Positions 1 to 7,203 of a DNA stretch of 29,185 nt are shown one piece after another. Position 1 is the stretch's first letter, and every line of letters begins with the position of its first letter. Position numbers and translations under genes: made by a program. The stretch comes from JAUUZT01 sp964654015 (GTDB lineage: Bacteria > Chloroflexota > Dehalococcoidia > GIF9 > AB-539-J10). The stretch is taken from the NCBI GenBank assembly GCA_964654015.1, contig CAZZHQ010000025.1, forward strand, positions 1-29,185, read 5' to 3'. Below the pieces are notes generated by a model. It ran no database searches. It worked only from the letters and a program-made list of their open reading frames with translations, and was not told where the DNA came from.

Positions 1-176
1 CAAGATGCCTATTCTTTACCACTTTTCTCGGAAAGAGGTCATTTCTATCGAGTTTTCTAGAGGACATTATCATGGAGTTTCAACATTAATTGTGTCGATG
101 CTTGCACCAAGTTCGCATATTATGGTAGATTACGACAGTTTTATAGTTAGAAATCATTTCAGATTGGGAAGGTGTA

Positions 177-959
177 ATGGAAAAAGTATCAGTTAAGGAA
201 CTTTTAGAGGCAGGTGCTCATTTTGGTCACCAGACCAGTTTCTGGCATCCAAAAATGAAAAGGTATATATTTACTCATCGCAATGGCATACATATCGTTG
301 ATTTGGAACAAACTGTTACCATGCTGGATAAAGCTTGCGTATATGTGCGAGATTTAATCGCAGAGGGGAAGAACATATTATTCGTAAGCACTAAGAGACA
401 GGCGCAACAGATAGTTGAAGAAGAAGCTAATCGATGTGAAATGTACTACGTAAACCAAAGATGGCTTGGAGGCTTGTTAACAAATTTCACGACAATACAG
501 TCACGCATTGATCTTCTGGTGCGACTGGAGGATAAGAGAGAGAAGGGCGAGCTTGATTCTCTTCCTAAAAAGGAAACGTCAAAGCTAGACAAAAAAATAC
601 AACGATTGAACGAGCAAATGGGTGGGTTTAAGGAAATGACTATGTTGCCCGATGCACTATTTATTGTTGATACTAATAAAGACGAAATAGCTTTTAATGA
701 GGCTAAAAGATTAGGTATTCCTGTGGTCGCCATAGCAGATACAAATTGTAATCCCGATGATATTGCTTATCCTATCCCTGCAAATGATGATGCCATTAAA
801 ACAATAAGATTAATTTGTACGAAAATTGCTGACTCTGTAATTGAAGGGAAAGCATTACGAACTGCCCAGGAAATAGAGACTGAGGAGACACCAACATTGG
901 AAGATGGTGAGCCAATTGAAGTTTTAGGCTCTTATACTTTTAACCCGGAGGAGGACTAA
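177..959 (+). CDS. rpsB: 30S ribosomal protein S2
   Basis: Small-subunit ribosomal protein S2, which binds late to the 30S head/body junction and is needed for S1 docking and mRNA binding. The 260-residue product is full length for the family. It opens with the S2 signature (VKELLEAGAHFGHQT at about residues 5-19, then HPKMKRYIF) and keeps the central FVSTKRQAQ and QRWLGGLLTNF blocks, the helical hairpin rich in K/E, and the nucleotide-fold-like segment PDALFIVDTNKDEIAFNEA. The ATG is preceded by GGAAGGTG at 166-173, a good ribosome binding site. The stop lies two bases before the tsf start, so the two genes are cotranscribed and probably translationally coupled. The acidic C-terminal tail (about 25 residues rich in E/D) is ordinary. 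Identity is secure. Confidence 0.98.
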   Translation: MEKVSVKELLEAGAHFGHQTSFWHPKMKRYIFTHRNGIHIVDLEQTVTMLDKACVYVRDLIAEGKNILFVSTKRQAQQIVEEEANRCEMYYVNQRWLGGLLTNFTTIQSRIDLLVRLEDKREKGELDSLPKKETSKLDKKIQRLNEQMGGFKEMTMLPDALFIVDTNKDEIAFNEAKRLGIPVVAIADTNCNPDDIAYPIPANDDAIKTIRLICTKIADSVIEGKALRTAQEIETEETPTLEDGEPIEVLGSYTFNPEED

Positions 960-961
960 AC

Positions 962-1471
962 TTGAGCGAAACTGTATCAATAGAAGTAATAAAAGAGCTT
1001 AGAGCCAGGACAAGCGCTGGAATAAGTGACTGCAAAAATGCTCTGAATAAAACACAGGGTAATATAGAAGCAGCGATAGAAGTTCTAAGGGAACGTGGAC
1101 GTTTAATCGCGGAAAAGAAATCTGGTCGTAATGCGCAAGAGGGACTTATTGAAGCTTACATTCATCATTCTAATCATGTAGGCGTTTTATTAGAGTTAAA
1201 TTGTGAAACTGATTTTGTTGCTAAGACAGACGATTTTAAGCAAATGGCTCATAATCTTGCTATGCAAGTGGCAGCCATGTCACCTCGGTATTTAAGCAGT
1301 GATGACCTGAAGGACGAAGAGGAATTGGACCCTAAACAAGTTTGCCTTCTGGAGCAACCTTTTATAAAAGATCCTGGTAAAACGGTTAAAGATGTTATAT
1401 CTGAAGCTATTGCCAAAGTTGGCGAAAATATCAAGGTAAGAAGATTTAGCAGATACGAACTTGGTAATTAG
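962..1471 (+). CDS. tsf: Elongation factor Ts, short form
   Basis: EF-Ts is the guanine-nucleotide exchange factor that regenerates EF-Tu-GTP. The product has an N-terminal UBA-like domain (about residues 1-50, with ELRARTSAGISDCKNAL) and the conserved TDFVAKTD block at 83-90 that contacts EF-Tu. At 169 residues it is far shorter than the roughly 280-residue enterobacterial protein: it keeps one core subdomain and lacks the second subdomain and coiled-coil insertion. Short EF-Ts proteins are known in several phyla, including Chloroflexota, so this is a lineage trait and not a truncation. The start is TTG at 962, set by the strong GGAGGAGGA at 947-955, which lies inside the last codons of rpsB. 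No ATG fits. pyrH, which often follows tsf, is absent. Confidence 0.96.
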   Translation: MSETVSIEVIKELRARTSAGISDCKNALNKTQGNIEAAIEVLRERGRLIAEKKSGRNAQEGLIEAYIHHSNHVGVLLELNCETDFVAKTDDFKQMAHNLAMQVAAMSPRYLSSDDLKDEEELDPKQVCLLEQPFIKDPGKTVKDVISEAIAKVGENIKVRRFSRYELGN

Positions 1472-1503
1472 CTGTCAATAATTTTATACATAGGGGTCTG
1501 TAA

Positions 1504-2061
1504 TTGGCAGAAGAAGTTTTAACCGAAATCAAGACCAAAATGGAAATGACTGTTAGTGGCTTGGGCAAACAGTTGTTAACTATACGTACAGGTAGAGCTA
1601 CCCCGGCACTTGTTGAAAATATTCAGGTGGAATATCACGGCGCACTTGTTCCCATGCAGCAGATTGCTTCCATATCTGTGTCAGAGGCTAACTTGATTGT
1701 GATTAGACCGTGGGATCGTGCAGCAATAAGAGCTATAGAGAAAGGTATTCTAAAAGCAGATATCGGACTTAACCCATCCAATGATGGAACTGTAGTACGG
1801 ATTATCATACCTCATTTAAGCTCGGAGAGACGTATTGAACTAGCTAAACTTGTAGCTAAAAGGGCTGAGGAAAGACGTATCACTCTTCGGAATGAGAGAA
1901 GAACCGCTGTTACCAAATTGCGTGAGCAGGAGAAAAACAAAGAAATATCTCAGGATCAACTCATGTTTTATTCCAAGAAGATTGATAATCTTTGTGCTAG
2001 TTTTATTGAACAGGTTGATAAAATAGGATTGGATAAAGAAAAGGAAATAAAAGAATTATAA
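1504..2061 (+). CDS. frr: Ribosome recycling factor
   Basis: RRF splits the post-termination ribosome together with EF-G. The 185-residue length is exactly that of the family. Typical blocks are visible: the first helix ending in LLTIRTGRATPALVENIQVEYHG, the hinge and domain II (VPMQQIASISVSEANLIVIRPWD, then LGLNPSNDG-like LNPSNDGTVVRIIIPHL), and the long returning helices rich in arginine (SSERRIELAKLVAKRAEERR). The start is TTG at 1504 behind AGGGG at 1492-1496, seven bases away; the residue after it and the family alignment fit this start. It follows tsf by 32 bases and is probably in the same operon. It is the second consecutive gene here with a TTG start. Confidence 0.97.
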   Translation: MAEEVLTEIKTKMEMTVSGLGKQLLTIRTGRATPALVENIQVEYHGALVPMQQIASISVSEANLIVIRPWDRAAIRAIEKGILKADIGLNPSNDGTVVRIIIPHLSSERRIELAKLVAKRAEERRITLRNERRTAVTKLREQEKNKEISQDQLMFYSKKIDNLCASFIEQVDKIGLDKEKEIKEL

Positions 2062-2094
2062 TTGTATCTCTGGATATATTTATTTCCCGACACA

Positions 2095-2151
2095 ATCTCA
2101 AAATATTAGTTTTCAGGCATGACACTAAGTCAGTACTAACTTATTTGAGAT
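2095..2151 (+). promoter_or_regulatory. Long imperfect hairpin covering the cdsA ribosome-binding region
   Basis: An inverted repeat lies between frr and cdsA. The left arm (2095-2110, ATCTCAAAATATTAGT) pairs with the right arm (2135-2151, ACTAACTTATTTGAGAT): 8 bp of outer stem (ATCTCAAA/TTTGAGAT), a small internal loop, and 5 bp of inner stem (TTAGT/ACTAA) around a 24-base loop. The right arm ends 6 bases before the cdsA ATG and takes in GAGAT, part of the only purine-rich ribosome-binding stretch. It could limit cdsA translation or protect the 3' end of the frr transcript. There is no T-run, so it is not a standard terminator. The function is inference. Confidence 0.4.
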
Positions 2152-2157
2152 GAGTTA

Positions 2158-2991
2158 ATGCTAAAGCAAAGAGTTATTACTGGCATTTTAGGTTTAACCC
2201 TTATCATAGTACTTAACTGGTTCGGTTCCCCCTGGTTTAGCTTCTTTATCGCCGGCATAACTCTTATTGGTACTTTCGAATTTTATCGACTGGACAGCAA
2301 TTTCAAGAACCGTTTCTTATTGCTTTATCTGGGTCTACTTTTTTCAGTCGTTCTGGTGTTAAGTCCACATTATCCTAATGTCATTGTGTTGCCTGTATTA
2401 ATTACCGTAATACTGGTAGCTTCACTATTGTGCCTCTTCTACTATCAGTCGAGGCAAAATAAAGTATTCTCAAGCTGGGCATGGATGATTGCTGGTGGGG
2501 TATACATTGGATGGATGCTCAGCTACTGGATTAGCCTGCGTATTTTGGATAATGGAAGAGTTTGGGTGTATCTTGCCATGTTTATTATATTTGCCAGCGA
2601 TACAGGTGCCTTTTTTATTGGTAAAAAATGGGGTAGAAATAAACTTGCTGTGACTATTAGTCCCCAAAAAACATGGGAAGGAGCACTTGGTGGAGTCGTA
2701 AGTGCCGTTCTGGGCGCTAGTATTGTATTCATTGTACTGGGTTATATTGAACCCCTTCCGTTAAATTACTGGCAGCTTATACCGTTTGCCTTCCTCATCA
2801 GCATTTTTGCTCAGTTTGGTGACCTGGTTGAATCGGTGCTAAAACGTAATGCGGGAGTAAAAGAATCGGGTAGATTTCTACCGGGACATGGAGGAATACT
2901 TGATCGATTTGATAGTCATATTTTTGTAGGGGTACTGGCATATCATTATGTATTAGCATTCAGCTCCCAATGGCCCTCCTGGCTCTGGTAG
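2158..2991 (+). CDS. cdsA: Phosphatidate cytidylyltransferase (CDP-diglyceride synthase)
   Basis: Integral membrane enzyme that converts phosphatidic acid and CTP to CDP-diacylglycerol, the precursor of phosphatidylglycerol and other phospholipids. The 277-residue protein has at least seven hydrophobic segments. The C-terminal family signature at residues 226-252 runs S-V-L-K-R, then GVKESG, then LPGHGGILDR and FD. The signature normally has K-D at its middle; here it is K235-E236, a conservative departure. Other conserved blocks are present (FIIFASDTGAFFIGKKWGRNKL and SPQKTWEGALGG). The ATG is preceded only by a weak GAGATGAG. uppS, which normally sits directly upstream, and dxr, often downstream, are both missing; the 96-base gap from frr instead holds a hairpin. 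It converges on uvrB. Confidence 0.95.
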   Translation: MLKQRVITGILGLTLIIVLNWFGSPWFSFFIAGITLIGTFEFYRLDSNFKNRFLLLYLGLLFSVVLVLSPHYPNVIVLPVLITVILVASLLCLFYYQSRQNKVFSSWAWMIAGGVYIGWMLSYWISLRILDNGRVWVYLAMFIIFASDTGAFFIGKKWGRNKLAVTISPQKTWEGALGGVVSAVLGASIVFIVLGYIEPLPLNYWQLIPFAFLISIFAQFGDLVESVLKRNAGVKESGRFLPGHGGILDRFDSHIFVGVLAYHYVLAFSSQWPSWLW

Positions 2992-3109
2992 ATACGTGAT
3001 ATGGCGGAAATATTTGATTTGTTTGTGGTATAAACTGTTCACTGTAGCTCTACAGCGTCGTTTACTGGTCAAAAGTAATTACTAACAAATCATAGCGTTA
3101 GCTGTATAG

Positions 3110-5089
3110 TCATGAGTCAGAAGTGCTATTCTTTTTTAACTGGATTATGTCGTCTCGTAGCCTTGCTGCCTTCTCAAATTCCCAATTCTTAGCCGCGCGT
3201 TTCATTTCCGATTCCATTTCTTTGATGAGTTTATATAATTCTTCTTTCGGTAACGAAGCAGATAGATAAGGAGCCTGAGTTTCGGCTACCACTCTGAATC
3301 GTTCGGTTATATCCTTTATTTCTTTTGTTATCCCTCTTGGTGTTATGTCATGTTCTTTATTATAGGAAACCTGGATTTCTCGACGGCGTGTAATTTCTTG
3401 GATAGCTCTATCCATACTTCCAGTTATTGTATTTGCGTACATTATTATATGACCATTAATATGTCGTGCGGCTCTTCCCATAGTCTGGATAAGTGCCTCA
3501 CTGGATCTCAGGTATCCCTCCTTATCAGCATCAAGTATGACCACTAGACTTACCTCAGGTAAGTCCAGTCCTTCACGGAGTAAGTTAATTCCAACAATAA
3601 CATCAAAGACGCCGAGGCGTAGTTCACGAAGAATCTCTATTCTCTCAAGCGTATTAATTTCCGAGTGCAGATACTGTGTTTTAATCTCCATTTCCCTGAG
3701 ATAATCACATAGTTCTTCTGCCATTCTCTTAGTCAAGGTAGTAACAAGGCATCGCTCCCCTTTTTCCACCCGTGTTTTTATCTGATGAATCAAATCATCT
3801 ATTTGTCCCTTCACAGGCTTCACTTCTATATCTGGCTCCAACAAACCCGTGGGCCGAATCAATTGTTCTACAACTTGTTGGCTGTGCTCATACTCAAATT
3901 GTTTTGGCGTGGCTGACACATATATAGCTTGATTAATACGCCCGTTAAATTCCTCAATTTTCAATGGCCGATTATCCAAAGCCGATGGGAGGCGAAAACC
4001 GTAATTGATTAAGGTGTGTTTTCGTGACATATCACCGTAATACATACCTTTCACCTGGGGTAGTGTCATATGTGATTCATCGACAAATAACAAGAAATCG
4101 TCGGGAAAATAATCAAGTAACGTCCAGGGAGTACTACCAGGTACCCGTCTCTGTAGATGTCTGGAGTAGTTTTCAACCCCGCTACAGTAGCCTATTTCTT
4201 GAAGCATTTCTATATCATAATTTGTTCGAGACTCAAGTCTTTGCGCTTCAAGTAATTTATTCATTGACCTCAATTCACCCAATCTTTCCTTGAGTTCAAT
4301 CTTTATATCATCAATAGCCGTAATCAATTTATCGTAGGTTGTTACAAAATGCTTGGCGGGATATATAACTAAGTTTTCAAGATAAGATAATATTTCGCCG
4401 GTTATAGGATTAATCTCCACAATACGCTCAATTTCATTTCCCCAGAATTCAATTCTAAATGCCGATTCTTCGTAGGCGGGTTGTACCTCTAATGTATCAC
4501 CTCTAACACGAAACTTGGCCCTGGTAATTTCAATATCGTATCGCTCATATTGCAGGCTGACAAGGCGGCGGATTAAATTGTCTCTATTACAGGTTTTTCC
4601 TTTCTCTATAGAAACAGAGTAATTATGGTATTCTTCAGGGGAACCCAAACTGTAAATACACGAGACCGAAGCTATTATCACCACATCCCGGCGCTCACAA
4701 AGGGATTTAGTAGCAGCATGACGTAGCTTATCTATTTCTTCATTTATATCAGTTTCCTTCTCGATGTACATATCGGTCTTAGGAACATATGCCTCAGGTT
4801 GGTAATAATCATAATAACTAACGAAGTATTCTACAGCGTTATTAGGAAAGTATTCCTTTAATTCAGAAGCTAATTGGGCAGCCAATGTTTTATTATGACA
4901 AATAATCAGTGTTGGCCTTTGTGACCTCTCAATTACGTTTGCCATAATGAAGGTCTTTCCACACCCGGTTACACCAAGCAAGGTTTGCTCTCGGTATCCC
5001 CTCTTCAGTCCCGACATCAACCCTTCTACAGCCAAATCCTGGTTACACGCAAGCTGAAATCCGGACGATATAATAAAATTAGACATCAT
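3110..5089 (-). CDS. uvrB: Excinuclease ABC subunit B
   Basis: DNA damage-verification helicase of nucleotide excision repair, loaded by UvrA and serving as platform for UvrC. The 659-residue protein carries Walker A GVTGCGKT (residues 39-46), the beta-hairpin region that inserts between strands (YYDYYQPEAYVP), the DESH box (FVDESHMTLPQ), helicase motifs V and VI (GINLLREGLDLPEVSL and QTMGRAARH), and a C-terminal UVR domain (EMKRAAKNWEFEKAARLRDDI without the final residues) that contacts UvrC. The N-terminal Q-motif region is unusual: where GDQP is expected it reads CNQD, and Walker A has Cys where Ser or Thr is usual. Start: two adjacent ATGs (5089 and 5086); either is possible. It is a single gene; uvrA and uvrC are not in the window. 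A 155-base gap separates it from ruvA upstream, so it probably has its own promoter. Confidence 0.96.
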   Translation of the reverse strand: MMSNFIISSGFQLACNQDLAVEGLMSGLKRGYREQTLLGVTGCGKTFIMANVIERSQRPTLIICHNKTLAAQLASELKEYFPNNAVEYFVSYYDYYQPEAYVPKTDMYIEKETDINEEIDKLRHAATKSLCERRDVVIIASVSCIYSLGSPEEYHNYSVSIEKGKTCNRDNLIRRLVSLQYERYDIEITRAKFRVRGDTLEVQPAYEESAFRIEFWGNEIERIVEINPITGEILSYLENLVIYPAKHFVTTYDKLITAIDDIKIELKERLGELRSMNKLLEAQRLESRTNYDIEMLQEIGYCSGVENYSRHLQRRVPGSTPWTLLDYFPDDFLLFVDESHMTLPQVKGMYYGDMSRKHTLINYGFRLPSALDNRPLKIEEFNGRINQAIYVSATPKQFEYEHSQQVVEQLIRPTGLLEPDIEVKPVKGQIDDLIHQIKTRVEKGERCLVTTLTKRMAEELCDYLREMEIKTQYLHSEINTLERIEILRELRLGVFDVIVGINLLREGLDLPEVSLVVILDADKEGYLRSSEALIQTMGRAARHINGHIIMYANTITGSMDRAIQEITRRREIQVSYNKEHDITPRGITKEIKDITERFRVVAETQAPYLSASLPKEELYKLIKEMESEMKRAAKNWEFEKAARLRDDIIQLKKNSTSDS

Positions 5090-5245
5090 AGTATTCTATT
5101 ACAACAGTGAGATAAACGAAATATACTGCGGAAACCTCAACTCGCTACCAATAAAAGTGTTATGTTAGCTAGTATGTATAATACTTAATTATTTACCGAA
5201 ATAATTTATAATAAGTCAAACCAGTAATCGCAATAATTGCCAAAC

Positions 5246-5827
5246 TCATTTGGTCCCTAGTATTTGTAATGCGAGTCTCACCTTATTTTCAAGATTCAAT
5301 GATGGCGAATTCTGAATGCTCGCTAACGTCTGAGTGGCCTCTCTTAACGAATAACCCAAACTAGTTAAGGCAGCAACAGCCTCAGCATTTTCCGGATCTA
5401 ACGGTAAGGCATCTTCACCCCATTCTTTTTCAAATTTTCCTTTTAATTCAACGATCAATCGACTAGCTACCTTCTTCCCAATTCCCGGTACTTGAACGAT
5501 TACCTCAACGCTACCACTGGTGATAGCCAACACAAGTTGCTTAGGATTTAGGCTGGAAAGTAAGGCAAGTGCAACTTTTGGACCTATGCCAGAAACGGAA
5601 ATGAGATCCTCGAATAGTACCAGTTCCTCTTTAGAAGAAAAACCATATAGAGAAATGTTGTCTGTTCTCATATGAAAATGGATGTGTATCGATACGGAAC
5701 TACCTGCATCACCAAATTGGTCCAGTGTGTACCTGGACGCATATACTTTAAAACCAATTCCACCAACTCTTACAATAGCTGAATTAGAATCAGAGTACTC
5801 TAAAGTCCCGTCAAGAGTAGCTATCAT
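5246..5827 (-). CDS. ruvA: Holliday junction branch migration protein RuvA
   Basis: RuvA binds the four-way junction as a tetramer and loads the RuvB motor. The 193-residue protein starts MIATLDGTLEY, the usual family beginning, with an OB-fold domain I, two helix-hairpin-helix motifs in domain II (VSGIGPKVALALL and VPGIGKKVASRLIVELKGK), and the mobile C-terminal RuvB-binding domain III (ENAEAVAALTSLGYSLREA). An open frame extends 20 codons further upstream, but that extension lies inside ruvC, has no family similarity, and the ATG at 5827 has AGAAAGAAG in front of it, so 5827 is the start. The ruvC stop is one base away, indicating coupling. ruvB, the usual next gene, is absent here. Confidence 0.96.
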   Translation of the reverse strand: MIATLDGTLEYSDSNSAIVRVGGIGFKVYASRYTLDQFGDAGSSVSIHIHFHMRTDNISLYGFSSKEELVLFEDLISVSGIGPKVALALLSSLNPKQLVLAITSGSVEVIVQVPGIGKKVASRLIVELKGKFEKEWGEDALPLDPENAEAVAALTSLGYSLREATQTLASIQNSPSLNLENKVRLALQILGTK

Positions 5828-5828
5828 T

Positions 5829-6323
5829 TTAACTTCTTTCTGATACCCATCGCTCAAATTGGCTACAACAAATATGACAAATAGCAACCGCTAAGGCATC
5901 AGACGCATCGTGCGGTTCCGGCGTACTTGAAAGACCAAGTTGTAATTTTACCATTTCCTGTACCTGCAGTTTGTCGCTCTGCCCATAGTTGGTAACCTGT
6001 CGTTTCACCTGGGTTGGAGAATAATAGTAAATTGGTAATCCTTGTTTAGCTGCCGCCAATATAGCTACAGTTTTTGCGGCACTAATAACAAAAGCGGTAC
6101 GTGCATTCTTACCCAGGAACTGTTCCTCAATAGCAACCTCGTCAGGAGATAACCTTGCAATAATCTCGGTTAAGCCATTGTATAGATAGCATAACCTTTT
6201 CTCTATAAGAGTTTGTGAAGCAACATTCAGTACTCCAAAATCAATAGCTTGCATACCGTCATCAGTCTCTATAACACCATAACCCATATTTATTGTTCCG
6301 GGGTCAATGCCAAGAATGCGCAT
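5829..6323 (-). CDS. ruvC: Crossover junction endodeoxyribonuclease RuvC
   Basis: Dimeric resolvase that nicks Holliday junctions symmetrically. It is 164 residues long, normal for the family, with an RNase H-like fold. The four catalytic acidic residues are visible: D7 in ILGIDPGT, E66/E67 in VAIEEQFLGKN, and D139 and D142 in HDASDALAVA. The segment NARTAFVISAAKTVAILAA is the conserved DNA-binding/dimer helix. It starts 12 bases after yebC ends and stops one base before ruvA begins, so yebC-ruvC-ruvA is a single transcription unit, an order common in bacteria. Nothing is odd about the protein itself. Confidence 0.97.
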   Translation of the reverse strand: MRILGIDPGTINMGYGVIETDDGMQAIDFGVLNVASQTLIEKRLCYLYNGLTEIIARLSPDEVAIEEQFLGKNARTAFVISAAKTVAILAAAKQGLPIYYYSPTQVKRQVTNYGQSDKLQVQEMVKLQLGLSSTPEPHDASDALAVAICHICCSQFERWVSERS

Positions 6324-6335
6324 GTATGCCTTATA

Positions 6336-7076
6336 TCAGTCTTTTGGCAATGTCATCTGAGAGAACTCTACGTTGCAAAATACGTGCTGCACATCATCCA
6401 GTTCTTCCAAATGTTCCAGCAGGGTTAATACTTGAGCTGATTGTTTTTCATTCAGTGTCATTATGGTTTGAGGTATTTGAGCAAACTCAGTCGATACAAT
6501 GTCATGTTTTGATTCGATTATCTTCCTTATTTCCTCTAAATCTTGTGGCTTTGTATATATTTCTATATATTCATCAGTTGTTTTAACATCATCTGCCCCA
6601 GCATCTATAGCAAATAAAGTAAACTCCTCAGAATCCTGACCATCGATTTCTATAGTTATTACTCCCATACTCTGAAAGTTCCATGAAACACAGCCGCTCT
6701 CGCCCATATTACCACCATAGCGCGTTAAAATCTGACGGACTTCCTGAATAGTACGATTACGATTGTTGGTTAAAGCATTAACAAGAATCGCCGCACCGCC
6801 AGGCCCATAACCTTCAAGAACCACCTCAATCAAATCCGAACCTTCACCTCCACCACTTCCACGTTTTATTGCTCGTTCAATGTTTTCCAACGGCATATTG
6901 CTACTGCGAGCCCTTTGAATAGCTATGCGTAGTTGAAAATTACTTTCAGAGTTCGTACCTCCCTGCCGCACTGCCACTGTAATCTCACGGGCTAACTTGG
7001 TAAATAGCTGCCCTCGCCTTGCATCTGTAACTCCCTTCTGATGCTTTATCGATGACCATTTAGAATGTCCTGACAT
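6336..7076 (-). CDS. yebC: YebC/PmpR family protein
   Basis: Member of the YebC (TACO1-like) family, first described as transcriptional regulators and more recently linked to relief of ribosome stalling. The 246-residue product has the family N-terminus MSGHSKWSSIKHQKGVTDARR, the LTNNRNRT motif after GPGGAAILVNA, and the acidic IDAGADDV block. The start ATG is preceded by AGAGGTG at 7083-7089 (read on the minus strand). It leads the yebC-ruvC-ruvA operon, and a promoter-like pair lies just upstream. The family's molecular role is still debated; the position next to ruvC and ruvA is widespread and not specific to this organism. Confidence 0.96.
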   Translation of the reverse strand: MSGHSKWSSIKHQKGVTDARRGQLFTKLAREITVAVRQGGTNSESNFQLRIAIQRARSSNMPLENIERAIKRGSGGGEGSDLIEVVLEGYGPGGAAILVNALTNNRNRTIQEVRQILTRYGGNMGESGCVSWNFQSMGVITIEIDGQDSEEFTLFAIDAGADDVKTTDEYIEIYTKPQDLEEIRKIIESKHDIVSTEFAQIPQTIMTLNEKQSAQVLTLLEHLEELDDVQHVFCNVEFSQMTLPKD

Positions 7077-7094
7077 AGTTACACCTCTATCCTG

Positions 7095-7123
7095 ATTTTA
7101 CATCGATAAACCTAAAAGGTAAA
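7095..7123 (-). promoter_or_regulatory. Candidate sigma-70-type promoter of yebC-ruvC-ruvA
   Basis: Read on the minus strand: TTTACC (7123-7118), 17 bases, TAAAAT (7100-7095). These match TTGACA at 4 of 6 and TATAAT at 5 of 6 positions with ideal spacing. Transcription would begin near 7088, leaving a leader of only about 12 bases, so the AGAGGTG ribosome binding site would lie at the very 5' end. It is a plausible but unproven site. Confidence 0.4.
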
Positions 7124-7203
7124 GTTGCGCATGAATAATACCCACAATAACTTATACATTTAGATTATTAAAATATAGAGACATAAACGATCCCATTGGT
7201 CTA

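Noticed and set aside
5..196. 63-codon open frame before rpsB
   Set aside because: No family resemblance, no ribosome binding site, and it overlaps the start of rpsB in another frame; this stretch is more likely the rpsB leader.
5828..5887. 20-codon upstream extension of ruvA
   Set aside because: It lies within ruvC, lacks family similarity, and the ATG at 5827 has a ribosome binding site and the normal RuvA N-terminus.
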